This document shows, one piece after another, positions 9,583-17,064 of a DNA stretch of 64,000 bases (position 1 is the stretch's first letter; every line of letters starts with the position of its first letter). The translations under genes and the position numbers were made by a program. The notes below the pieces were generated by a model. That model was given only the letters and a program-made list of their open reading frames with translations. It had not been told where the DNA came from and ran no database searches. This DNA comes from Shinella sp. XGS7. GTDB taxonomy: Bacteria; Pseudomonadota; Gammaproteobacteria; Burkholderiales; Burkholderiaceae_C. The stretch lies in assembly GCF_020535565.1 (NCBI RefSeq), contig NZ_CP084758.1, positions 2,011,501 through 2,075,500 of the forward strand, read 5' to 3'.

Positions 9583-10061
9583 GGCTTGGCCTCTTCGTGC
9601 ACGGGGGCGAAGGGCGCAAGCCCGTCGGTGGCCAGGGTCAGGCTTTGACTACCCAGGCTCAGGCGCAGGCGCTGTGCGCCGATCACGGGCTCGGGGCCTA
9701 GCACCACGGCGCCGGCCCCGCCCAGGATTTCCACCGCCACCGGCTCGCCCAGCCAGCGGCTGGGCAGGGCCATGCGCGCGGGCAGGCCCTCGAAACGGAA
9801 CTGGGCGCCGCTGCTGTTGTCGGCCACCGGCCGCCAGCGCACCAGCAGGCCGGCGGCGCGCGCCTCGGCCCGGGCGCTCTCGAACAGGGCGGCCAGGCGC
9901 TCGCCCTCGCGCTCCAGCTGGGCGGCGGCCGGATCGCGCAGGCCCAGGCTCACCGTGGCCGCGGCAATCGCGATCAGGGCCACCACCACCAGGAGTTCGA
10001 TCAGGGTGAAGCCGTGCTCGCGGCGCCCGCCGGTCGGCCGGCCTTGGGGGGCGCTGGGCAT
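9579..10061 (-). CDS. gspH: Type II secretion minor pseudopilin GspH
   Basis: GspH is the minor pseudopilin that links the tip to the GspG shaft. Two in-frame ATGs are possible, 10115 and 10061; I prefer 10061 because it gives a normal leader (MPSAPQGRPTGGRREHG) before FTLIELLVVVAL. The mature protein of about 145 residues has the GspH beta-sandwich pattern. It lies about 57 bases after gspG and overlaps gspI. Confidence 0.88.
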   Translation of the reverse strand: MPSAPQGRPTGGRREHGFTLIELLVVVALIAIAAATVSLGLRDPAAAQLEREGERLAALFESARAEARAAGLLVRWRPVADNSSGAQFRFEGLPARMALPSRWLGEPVAVEILGGAGAVVLGPEPVIGAQRLRLSLGSQSLTLATDGLAPFAPVHEEAKP

Positions 10062-10118
10062 CAAGCGTCCGCAGGGACGGTGGGTGGCCGGCGCAGCCGC
10101 TGGGCAGGGGGTCACTAC

Positions 10119-10556
10119 TTACTGCCAGGACCCGATGTCCGCGTCCTTGCCCTCGCCGCCCGGGCGGCCGTCGGCGCCCAGGCTGTAGACATCGATCTCG
10201 CCCTTCACGCCGGGATTGGCGTACTGGTAGGGGCGGCCCCAGGGGTCGTTGGGCAGCTTCTCCACATAGGGCTTCCAGTTGGGCGGGATGGGGCCGCTGC
10301 TGGGCTTGCGTACCAGAGCTTCCAGGCCCTGCTCGGCGCTGGGGAAGCGCTGGTTGTCCAGCTTGTAGAGCTTGAGGGCCTGCATCAGATTGTTGACGTC
10401 GGTGCGGGCGGCGGTGACGCGGGCGTCATCGGCGCGGTCCAGCACATTGGGCACGACCAGGGCGGCCAGCACGCCAATGATGACCAGCACCACCAGCAGC
10501 TCGATCAGGGTGAAGCCGCGCGTGCGGCGCGAGCGGGAGAGAAAGTTTGCGTGCAT
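10119..10556 (-). CDS. gspG: Type II secretion major pseudopilin GspG
   Basis: GspG is the major subunit of the pseudopilus. The 145-residue protein has the leader ending RRTRG, then FTLIELLVVLVIIGVLAALV, and a C-terminal domain with the conserved LPNDPWGRPY and calcium-site region (GADGRPGGEGKDADIGSW). The start at 10556 was chosen for the short leader; an upstream frame to 11225 is a shadow of gspC. First gene of the minus-strand operon; its promoter must lie in or just beyond the 44-base gap to gspC. Confidence 0.95.
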   Translation of the reverse strand: MHANFLSRSRRTRGFTLIELLVVLVIIGVLAALVVPNVLDRADDARVTAARTDVNNLMQALKLYKLDNQRFPSAEQGLEALVRKPSSGPIPPNWKPYVEKLPNDPWGRPYQYANPGVKGEIDVYSLGADGRPGGEGKDADIGSWQ

Positions 10557-10600
10557 GGATGCAGGCCGGTTGAACAAGTCGGCTGAATCATAATCGGCGC

Positions 10601-11251
10601 ATGCTTGCGCGATTATTGGCATTTCTTGTCTGGGCCCTGCTGGCGGGCGTTGCGGTTTTCTGGGGCCTGCGCCTGTGGTCGCGCCCCATGCCGCTGCCGC
10701 CCCAGGCCGTGCCGGCCCAGAACCAGCCTGCGGCGCGGGGCGATCTGTCCCGTCTGCTGGGCAGCGCCGCGGCCGAGGCGCCCGTGGCCCAGGCGCCGGT
10801 GGATGGTCGCATCCGCCTGGTGGGCCTGGTGGCGCCGCGCCAGGCCGATCGGCATGCCGAAGAAGGCGTGGCCGTGATCTCGGTGGACGGGGCGCCGCCG
10901 CGCCCGGTGCGCGTGGGCGGCGTGGTGGACGGCGAGCTGCGTCTGCTGGCCCTGGACCGCCAGTCCGCCGCCCTGGGCAGCAGCCCGGGCGTGGTGAGCC
11001 TGCGCCTGAACCTGAGCGCGCCTGCGCCCGCGGCCACGGGCAGCTTGCCCCCGGCCCAGAACCTGCCGCCGCCGGGCCTGCCGGTGCAGAACCCCGGTCA
11101 GGCGCCGCAAGCGCCGCAATCGCCGGTCCTGCCTGGGGCTGCGGCGGGTCTGCCGGGTCTGGTTTCGGGGCAGAGCGGCCCGGGCATGCAGGCCCAGCCT
11201 GGCGAGATGCCGGCGCCGGGTGCACCGGCGCGGGACGCCGCCACGCGCTGA
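10601..11251 (+). CDS. gspC: Type II secretion protein GspC, short form without PDZ domain
   Basis: GspC connects the inner-membrane platform to the GspD secretin. The 216-residue protein has an N-terminal membrane segment (LLAFLVWALLAGVAVFWGL), a homology-region domain with RLVGLVAP, and a Pro/Ala/Gln-rich tail. No C-terminal PDZ domain is visible, as in some betaproteobacterial GspC proteins. It is divergent from gspG across only 44 bases and converges with the CobT-like gene. Assignment rests on context plus the HR-domain pattern. Confidence 0.85.
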   Translation: MLARLLAFLVWALLAGVAVFWGLRLWSRPMPLPPQAVPAQNQPAARGDLSRLLGSAAAEAPVAQAPVDGRIRLVGLVAPRQADRHAEEGVAVISVDGAPPRPVRVGGVVDGELRLLALDRQSAALGSSPGVVSLRLNLSAPAPAATGSLPPAQNLPPPGLPVQNPGQAPQAPQSPVLPGAAAGLPGLVSGQSGPGMQAQPGEMPAPGAPARDAATR

Positions 11252-11278
11252 GTTCGCTCGCGCTGAAATCGTCGGGCC

Positions 11279-12382
11279 TCAGCCGCGGCTGTCGGGGCCG
11301 CTCACGGCCTGGGTCAGCAGGGGCAGGGGCTGGGAGTCGTGGGCACCATGGCCGCTGTGCGGCGGGCGTTCGGCCAGATCGTGCAGATCGCTGAGCAGGG
11401 CTGCGGCGCTGCGGATCAGGGGCCAGGCCAGGGCCGCGCCCGTGCCGTCCAGGCTTTCCATGCCCAGCTCCAGCAGGGCCGAGGCGTGGAACTGGGCCAG
11501 GGCCTCGTCCAGGCCGCGGTGGCTGTGGCTGCGGCAGAAGACCGCGTAGTCGGTGACCGGGGCGGCGATCAGGGCCGCGATGCGCAGGGCCGCACAGGCA
11601 GCCATGCCGTCCACGATGATGAGCTGGCGCTTGCTGGCGGCCACCAGCATGGCGCCCACCATCACGGCGATCTCGTGGCCGCCCATGGCGGCCAGCACCT
11701 CCAGCGGCTCCTGCAGCTCGCGATGCCGGGCCTGGGCCCCGCCCAGGATCTGCAGCAGCTGGCTGAGCTGGTCCTGGGGCATGTCGGGGCCGGCCACCAC
11801 GAAGTCGCGCAGGGGCTGGCCGCTGAGCGTGGCCAGCAGCAGGGCGGCGCTTTCCTGCGAGCCCTGGCCCAGGCCGGCGCAGGCGAGCACATTGCCGGCC
11901 AGGTTGTCGGCGATCTCCATGCCCACGCGCAGGCCGGCATGGGCCTGCTCCATGCTCATGGCGGCAGCGCTGCGGGCATTGCGGGTGCCATGGGCGATCT
12001 TGCGGGCCAGCAGGCGCGGGTGGGGCAGCAGAGGCTCGGCCAGGCCGCAGTCCACCACATGCATGCCCAGGCCCTGCTGCTTGGCGAAGACGGCCAGGGG
12101 CAGGCGCTGCTGCAGGGCCAGCAGGGCCTGCTCGCGGCTGCTGCGGCCGTGCAAGAGGCCTATGCCTTCCACGGCGATGCCGTGGTCGGCGGCGAAGAGG
12201 GCCAGCGCCGGGTTGCTGAAGCGCGGCGTCAGGCTGCCCTGCACCAGGCCCAGGCGCACGGCCAGGGGCTCCAGCTCACCCAGGCCGCCCGCGATGGCGG
12301 CGCGGCGGTCGATGCGCTCGCGCAAGGCCCTTTCCAGCTCGGGATTGGCGGTGGGCGAGATCAGCGACTGGTGGATGGGCAT
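11279..12382 (-). CDS. CobT-like phosphoribosyltransferase with divergent active site
   Basis: CobT (nicotinate-nucleotide--dimethylbenzimidazole phosphoribosyltransferase) activates the lower ligand of cobalamin. This 367-residue protein keeps the family framework: a FAADHGIA motif near residue 62, a GGHEIAVMVGAML segment and a C-terminal GTGAALA. The two loops carrying the catalytic glutamates of characterised CobT differ. The GEMGIGNTT-type loop reads AGLGQGSQES (about 169-178), and LGEGTGAAL reads SLDGTGAAL, with Asp at about 322. The Gly-rich VGxGTG loop is also missing. No other cobalamin gene is nearby. It may act on another base or be inactive, so I give no symbol. Confidence 0.75.
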   Translation of the reverse strand: MPIHQSLISPTANPELERALRERIDRRAAIAGGLGELEPLAVRLGLVQGSLTPRFSNPALALFAADHGIAVEGIGLLHGRSSREQALLALQQRLPLAVFAKQQGLGMHVVDCGLAEPLLPHPRLLARKIAHGTRNARSAAAMSMEQAHAGLRVGMEIADNLAGNVLACAGLGQGSQESAALLLATLSGQPLRDFVVAGPDMPQDQLSQLLQILGGAQARHRELQEPLEVLAAMGGHEIAVMVGAMLVAASKRQLIIVDGMAACAALRIAALIAAPVTDYAVFCRSHSHRGLDEALAQFHASALLELGMESLDGTGAALAWPLIRSAAALLSDLHDLAERPPHSGHGAHDSQPLPLLTQAVSGPDSRG

Positions 12383-12452
12383 GGCAGGCTGGATTTTGCG
12401 GCCTGCCAGGGCCGCGCGTCATCGGCAGCGCCCCCAAGGCCTGGGGGTGGGC

Positions 12453-14039
12453 TCAGCGCAGGAAGAGCTTGTAGACCGGGTTCTGGCTCTCGTCCTGGTA
12501 GGGGTAGTGCAGAGAATCGAGGAAGGCGCGCAGGGCGGCGCTGTCACCGCGCGGCACCTCGATGCCCACCAGGATGCGGCCGTAGTCGGCGCCCTGGTTG
12601 CGGTAGTGGAAGAGGCTGATGTTCCAGTCCGGGTGCATGCTGGAGAGGAAGCGCATCAGGGCGCCGGGCCGCTCGGGGAAGGTGAAGCTGTAGAGCCGCT
12701 CGCTGCGGGCCAGCTCGCCCCGGCCACCCACCATATGCCGCAGATGCTGCTTGGCCAGCTCGTTGTCGGTCAGATCCTGGGTGGGGAAGCCGTGCTTGAT
12801 GAAGAGCTTGGCCAGGCGCGCGGCTTCCTCGCGCTTCTGGATGGACACGCCCACGAAGATATGGGCGGACTCGGCGTCGGCGATGCGGTAGTTGAACTCG
12901 GTCACGCTGCGCGGGCCCAGCAGCTCGCAAAAGCGCAGAAAGCTGCCGCGCTCCTCGGGGATGGTAACGGCGAAGAGCGCCTCGCGCTGCTCGCCCACCT
13001 CGGCCCGCTCGGCCACGAAGCGCAGGCGGTCGAAGTTCATATTGGCGCCGCAGGTGATGGCCACAAAGGTCTGGCCCTTGGCGCCGCTGCGGGCCGCGTA
13101 CTGCTTGATGGCTGCCACACCCAGGCCACCGGCGGGCTCCAGGATGCTGCGGGTGTCTTCGAACACGTCCTTGATGGCGGCGCAGACGGCGTCGGTGTCC
13201 ACGATCACGAAGTCGTCCACCAGGGCCTTGGTGATGCGGAAGGTTTCCTCGCCCACCAGCTTGACGGCCGTGCCGTCGGAGAACAGGCCCACATCGGCCA
13301 GCTGCACCCGCTTGCCGGCCTTGACCGAGCGGGCCATGGCGTCGGAGTCCTTGGTCTGCACGCCGATGATCTTGATCTCCGGGCGCACGGCCTTGATATA
13401 GGCGGCCACGCCCGAGATCAGGCCGCCACCGCCGATGGCCACGAAGATGGCGTCGATGGGGCCGGGGTGCTGGCGCAGAATCTCCAGCGCGATGGTGCCC
13501 TGGCCGGCGATCACATCGGGATCGTCGAAGGGATGGACGAAGGTCAGGCCCTGCTCGCGTTCCAGTTCCAGAGCGCGGCCATAGGCGTCGGTGAAGCTCT
13601 CGCCGTGCAGCACCACCTCGCCGCCCAGGGCCTGGACGGCGTCGATCTTGACCTTGGGCGTGGTGACCGGCATCACGATGACGGCGCGGCAGCCCAGCTT
13701 GCGGGCCGAGAGGGCCACGCCCTGGGCGTGGTTGCCGGCCGAGGCGCAGATCACGCCCTGGGCGCGCGCCTCGGGCGTGAGATGGGCCATCTTGTTGTAG
13801 GCGCCGCGCAGCTTGAAGCTGAAGACGGGCTGCTGATCCTCGCGCTTGAGGAAGACCTTGTTGCCCAGGCGCTTGGAGAGATTGCGGGCCGGGTCCAGCG
13901 AGGTCTCAATCGCCACCTCGTACACCTTGGCATTGAGAATCCGCTGCAGATAGCTGTTGTCGCTGTGAATCAGCGCGGGGGGCAGGCTGCTGCTGGAGCT
14001 CTTGCGAGGGGTGCGGCGCGAGGGGGCGGGGCCGGCCAT
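12453..14039 (-). CDS. ilvA: Threonine ammonia-lyase, biosynthetic
   Basis: IlvA deaminates threonine to 2-oxobutanoate, the first committed step of isoleucine synthesis, using pyridoxal phosphate. The 528-residue protein has the PLP lysine motif SFKLRGAYNKM near residue 80, the glycine-rich GGGGLISG loop and two C-terminal ACT-like regulatory domains, as in the allosteric isoleucine-inhibited form. It has a Ser/Arg-rich N-terminal extension of about 25 residues. A hairpin without a U-tract (12431-12447) follows its stop. A structured leader with a terminator lies about 95 bases upstream. Confidence 0.96.
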   Translation of the reverse strand: MAGPAPSRRTPRKSSSSSLPPALIHSDNSYLQRILNAKVYEVAIETSLDPARNLSKRLGNKVFLKREDQQPVFSFKLRGAYNKMAHLTPEARAQGVICASAGNHAQGVALSARKLGCRAVIVMPVTTPKVKIDAVQALGGEVVLHGESFTDAYGRALELEREQGLTFVHPFDDPDVIAGQGTIALEILRQHPGPIDAIFVAIGGGGLISGVAAYIKAVRPEIKIIGVQTKDSDAMARSVKAGKRVQLADVGLFSDGTAVKLVGEETFRITKALVDDFVIVDTDAVCAAIKDVFEDTRSILEPAGGLGVAAIKQYAARSGAKGQTFVAITCGANMNFDRLRFVAERAEVGEQREALFAVTIPEERGSFLRFCELLGPRSVTEFNYRIADAESAHIFVGVSIQKREEAARLAKLFIKHGFPTQDLTDNELAKQHLRHMVGGRGELARSERLYSFTFPERPGALMRFLSSMHPDWNISLFHYRNQGADYGRILVGIEVPRGDSAALRAFLDSLHYPYQDESQNPVYKLFLR

Positions 14040-14133
14040 GAATGCTCTCCGTAGGGTCTATTGCGGCGCAGCATGATAGCCCGGGCCTCCTCAGGGGCAT
14101 TTCCGGCCGTGCGAGGGCAGCGCCCCACAGACG

Positions 14134-14165
14134 AAAAAAAGCCCGAGTTCTTGCGAACTCGGGCT
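14134..14165 (-). terminator. Strong intrinsic terminator upstream of ilvA
   Basis: A perfect 11-base stem (14140-14150 and 14155-14165) with loop TTGC is followed on the minus strand by seven U residues. It lies about 95 bases before the ilvA start and points towards it, so it ends or attenuates transcripts coming from the intergenic region. Confidence 0.85.
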
Positions 14166-14290
14166 GAATCCACCATGGAGGCGGTGGAGGAGACAATCGG
14201 TGCAGAGGTCTCAAGACCGATGGCGGGATCGAAATGCTTGCTTTTGGTTCAAATTTCTCTGAAGCGGTGCATTTCGAAAAAATCATGCAT
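14134..14290 (-). ncRNA. Structured leader or small RNA upstream of ilvA
   Basis: Read on the minus strand, the segment contains four perfect inverted repeats in series. A 9-base arm pair (14269-14277 with 14229-14237) is followed by a 6-base pair (14216-14221 with 14196-14201), a 6-base pair (14183-14188 with 14169-14174), and an 11-base terminator stem with a U-tract. A 13-codon open frame MHDFFEMHRFREI (14290-14249) overlaps the first arm and ends before its partner. The arrangement fits either a cis attenuator of ilvA or an independent small RNA. The peptide is not rich in Ile, Val or Thr, so classic ilv attenuation is not supported. Confidence 0.5.
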
Positions 14291-14470
14291 CACTTTGGTA
14301 AAAACCTCGTTCTGCATTCATCCGCACACGTTTGCGGCTTGTTTCTCTCTGCTTGCTTAGAATTCTAATGGCAAGGCTTGCTGCGCTGCAATATTTTTTT
14401 CCGGCGCAAGTGGACGAATTCACGCCATGCTCTTTGAGCCGGATCATGGCGTTTTCACAAAGGACGACGG

Positions 14471-14893
14471 ATGGAATGCACGATCAACTGGATGGGTGCG
14501 GACGGCATGGCTTTCGTGGCCGAGACCGGCAGCGGCCATCTGCTGACCATGGATGGCGCGCCCGCCGGCGGCGGCCACAATCTGGCGCCGCGCCCCATGG
14601 AGACGGTGCTGGCCGGCACGGGCGGCTGCACCGCCTATGACGTGGTGCTGATCCTCAAGCGCGGCCGGCATGATGTGCGCGGCTGCCAGGTTCAGCTCAA
14701 GGCCGAGCGCGCCGAGGTGGACCCCAAGGTCTTCACCAGCATCCACATGCATTTCGTGGTCAGCGGCAAGGGTCTGAACCCGACGGCCGTGGAGCGCGCC
14801 GTGGCGCTCTCGCACGAGAAGTACTGCTCGGCCAGCATCATGCTGGCCAAGACCGCGCAGATCACGACCTCGGTGGAGATCGTCGAGGTGTGA
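14471..14893 (+). CDS. OsmC family protein
   Basis: OsmC-family proteins are thiol-dependent peroxidases of organic hydroperoxides or related stress proteins. The 140-residue sequence has the two family cysteines, in GTGGCTAYDV (about residue 54) and KYCSAS (about residue 118), and the SHEKYC pattern. It resembles the YhfA-type subgroup more than classical OsmC. The start has a good AAGGA site seven bases upstream. It converges with coq7; a hairpin lies between them. Confidence 0.85.
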   Translation: MECTINWMGADGMAFVAETGSGHLLTMDGAPAGGGHNLAPRPMETVLAGTGGCTAYDVVLILKRGRHDVRGCQVQLKAERAEVDPKVFTSIHMHFVVSGKGLNPTAVERAVALSHEKYCSASIMLAKTAQITTSVEIVEV

Positions 14894-14899
14894 GTTCCA

Positions 14900-14923
14900 C
14901 CCTGCCGCCGGGAGGCGGCGGGG
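14900..14923. terminator. Hairpin between convergent osmC-like gene and coq7
   Basis: Two 10-base arms (14900-14909 and 14914-14923) pair with one G-U and a four-base loop. It sits between the two stop codons. The U-tract is weak on both strands, so terminator function is likely but not certain. Confidence 0.5.
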
Positions 14924-14929
14924 CCTTGT

Positions 14930-15577
14930 TCAGATCCGGTGCGCCGTGACCGTCATCAGCTTGGCGGCCAGACGCATCAGGCCCTTGATGGGCATCGGCA
15001 GTTCCTGGGCGCCTGCGGCCAGCGCCTCGTCGGCGTGGCGGGCCTCGTCTTCCTTCATCTGCGCCACGATGGCGCGGGAGGCTGCATCGGCCTCCGGCAG
15101 GCGGTCCAGATGGCTGGCCAGATGGGCCTCGACCTGGCGCTCGGTCTCCACCACAAAGCCCAGGCTGCGGCGGTCGCCCGCCAGACCGGCCAGACTGCCC
15201 AGTGCGAAGGCGCCGGCCCACCACAGGGGGCCGAGGTAGCTGGGGCGACTGCCCAACTGATCCAGACGCTCGCGCGTCCAGGCCAGATGGTCCACTTCCT
15301 CCTGGGCGGCATGCCTCAGTTGCTCACGCAAAGCAGCATCCCGGCTGAACAAAGACTGAGATTGATACAGGGCCTGGGCGCACACCTCACCCACATGGTT
15401 TACCCGCATAAGGGCGGCGGAAAGCTCTCGCTCGGCAGGCGCCAGGGTGGATGCGGCAGCGGTTTCGGGGCGGGGTGTGGGTCGCGCTCCGGCCGGACGC
15501 GCGAAGACGGTTCTCAGGCCCTGATCGAGGCTGGATAGCAGCCGATCAGGCCCACTCAGGCGGGATTGGGCACTCAT
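14930..15577 (-). CDS. coq7: Demethoxyubiquinone hydroxylase Coq7
   Basis: Coq7 is the di-iron enzyme that hydroxylates the ring of demethoxyubiquinone in ubiquinone synthesis at the inner membrane. The 215-residue protein has the ferritin-like four-helix pattern with iron ligands in [23 protein letters not shown], and the C-terminal [10 protein letters not shown] hydrophobic helix near residues 135-150 fits membrane association. An N-terminal extension of about 50 residues is Arg/Ala-rich. It converges with the OsmC-like gene. Confidence 0.93.
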   Translation of the reverse strand: MSAQSRLSGPDRLLSSLDQGLRTVFARPAGARPTPRPETAAASTLAPAERELSAALMRVNHVGEVCAQALYQSQSLFSRDAALREQLRHAAQEEVDHLAWTRERLDQLGSRPSYLGPLWWAGAFALGSLAGLAGDRRSLGFVVETERQVEAHLASHLDRLPEADAASRAIVAQMKEDEARHADEALAAGAQELPMPIKGLMRLAAKLMTVTAHRI

Positions 15578-15839
15578 GAGCGCCAGTGTAGGTCCTCGCC
15601 AAAGGGCGGCGAAACCGCGGTTTTTCGGCAGTGAATATGACGTCCGATCATGAACAATTTATGAGCTTTCGGCCTCGTTGCGTGACGACAACGAAGCCCT
15701 CGCTTTTGCGCGCCGCACTCTGGTCACGGCGGGAGGGCTCTGGTGCAATACGTCAACTTCCGCTCAGGAGGTTGGCCTGATCAGCCCCCGCCAGAGGGCT
15801 TCCTGGATCGGGGCCTCTTACTCAACCAAGGAGAATCGA

Positions 15840-16844
15840 ATGAAGAAATCCCTGATTGTGCTGGCCGTGCTCAGCTCCATGGCGGGCGTCGCGGCAGCTC
15901 AGTCCTCGGTGACGCTGTTTGGCGGCCTGGATCTGAATGTGCGCTACAACAAGGGCTTCGGTCAGACCACCAAGTCCATGGGCACCGATGGTATTTACAG
16001 CAGCCGTTGGGGTCTGCGTGGCGTCGAAGACCTGGGCGGCGGCCTGAAGGCTGGTTTCTGGCTTGAGTCGGCTATCAACCCGGACGATGGCACTCCCAAC
16101 GCCAAGCGTTTTTGGCATCGCCGTTCCTCGGTCAGCCTGATGGGCGACTTCGGTGAAGTGCGTCTGGGTCGCTACCTGACCAACCAGTTCACGGGCTACG
16201 CCGATTTCGACCCCTTCGGTACCAACGGCGTTGCCGATTCCGGCAAGTTCGTCGACACCCTGGGCAGCGGCATGTCCAGTTCGACCCGTGCTGACAATAT
16301 CGTGGGCTATTTCCTGCCTTCGAATCTGGGTGGATTCTACGGATCCGCTGAAGTCGCTGCAGGCGAAGGTCAGACTACGCCTGACGCGAACAATAAGTAC
16401 GCCGGCTTCCGCATTGGCTATGCTCAAGGCCCGTACAACGTCAGCTTGGCTTTCTCCAATGCTGATGTTGGTGCGACCGACTACAAGCGCACCACGGTTG
16501 GTGGCTCGTATGACCTGGGCGTTGTGAAGCTGATGGGCTTCTACCAGACCAACAAGTTCGGTGCCAAGAAGCAGAACTTCGGTCTGATCGGCGCCTCGGC
16601 GCCCCTGGGTAGCGGCACCATCCGCGCCTCCTACATCAAGACCAGCCTGGCCAACCAGATCGCTGTCGGCTACATCCACGACCTGTCCAAGCGCACTGCG
16701 CTGTACGGAACGGTGTCTCGCGTGGCTAATGACAACGGCACCGCTTCCAAGATCGCGGTGCTCGGCCCGAAGGCCTGGACTGACCGTGCTGTCAACGGTG
16801 CTGACAACGGCGGCGTCGAAGTCGGTATCCGTCACACCTTCTGA
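15840..16844 (+). CDS. General porin (Gram-negative, Burkholderia type)
   Basis: This is an outer-membrane trimeric porin of the 16-strand type. The ATG at 15840 follows GGAGAA and gives 334 residues; an upstream in-frame extension to 15678 was rejected. It starts with a signal peptide ending VAAAQ, then SSVTLFGGLDLNV, the RWGLRGVEDLGGGL motif, the FGEVRLGRY loop segment, and ends in HTF with the terminal Phe used for BAM recognition. Codon use favours GGT/CGT, as in highly expressed genes. It is followed by a terminator and a second porin. Confidence 0.93.
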   Translation: MKKSLIVLAVLSSMAGVAAAQSSVTLFGGLDLNVRYNKGFGQTTKSMGTDGIYSSRWGLRGVEDLGGGLKAGFWLESAINPDDGTPNAKRFWHRRSSVSLMGDFGEVRLGRYLTNQFTGYADFDPFGTNGVADSGKFVDTLGSGMSSSTRADNIVGYFLPSNLGGFYGSAEVAAGEGQTTPDANNKYAGFRIGYAQGPYNVSLAFSNADVGATDYKRTTVGGSYDLGVVKLMGFYQTNKFGAKKQNFGLIGASAPLGSGTIRASYIKTSLANQIAVGYIHDLSKRTALYGTVSRVANDNGTASKIAVLGPKAWTDRAVNGADNGGVEVGIRHTF

Positions 16845-16880
16845 TCGCCACTCCGCGCAAGCGGAGTTGCTCTCAGCGAA

Positions 16881-16903
16881 AGCCGCCTTCGGGCGGCTTT
16901 TTT
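16881..16903 (+). terminator. Intrinsic terminator after first porin
   Basis: Arms 16881-16887 and 16892-16898 pair perfectly around loop TTCG and are followed by a run of six T. A second hairpin without a T-run lies just upstream (16850-16867). Confidence 0.88.
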
Positions 16904-17064
16904 CATGTCCGCTTGAATCGCCACTGTCACAGCTGCGACAGGGTTAGTGCCTGTGGGAGGCCGGCAACAAAGGTGATGCCTGCGCGCGACCCTCGCCGCA
17001 CAATCTCCCGAACGCACACCACTCAAACAAGTGCGATCCGATTCCGATCACAGGAGACAAGCAG

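Larger units (their letters stand above)
14040..14470. other. 431-base ilvA/osmC intergenic region
   Basis: This gap separates the divergent ilvA and osmC-like genes. It holds a structured element on the minus strand (14134-14290) and, nearer osmC, an AT-richer stretch (14291-14460) likely to carry promoters for both directions. I could not assign -35/-10 boxes with confidence. An AAGGA ribosome binding site at 14460-14464 serves osmC. Confidence 0.6.

Noticed and set aside
10557-10600. TTGAAC and CATAAT boxes before gspC
   Set aside because: The spacing is only 13 bases, too short for a sigma-70 promoter.
13906-14286. 126-codon minus-strand frame through the ilvA leader
   Set aside because: It runs through the terminator hairpin and into ilvA in another frame; it is better explained as leader RNA, although the 13-codon frame starting at 14290 was kept as a possibility.
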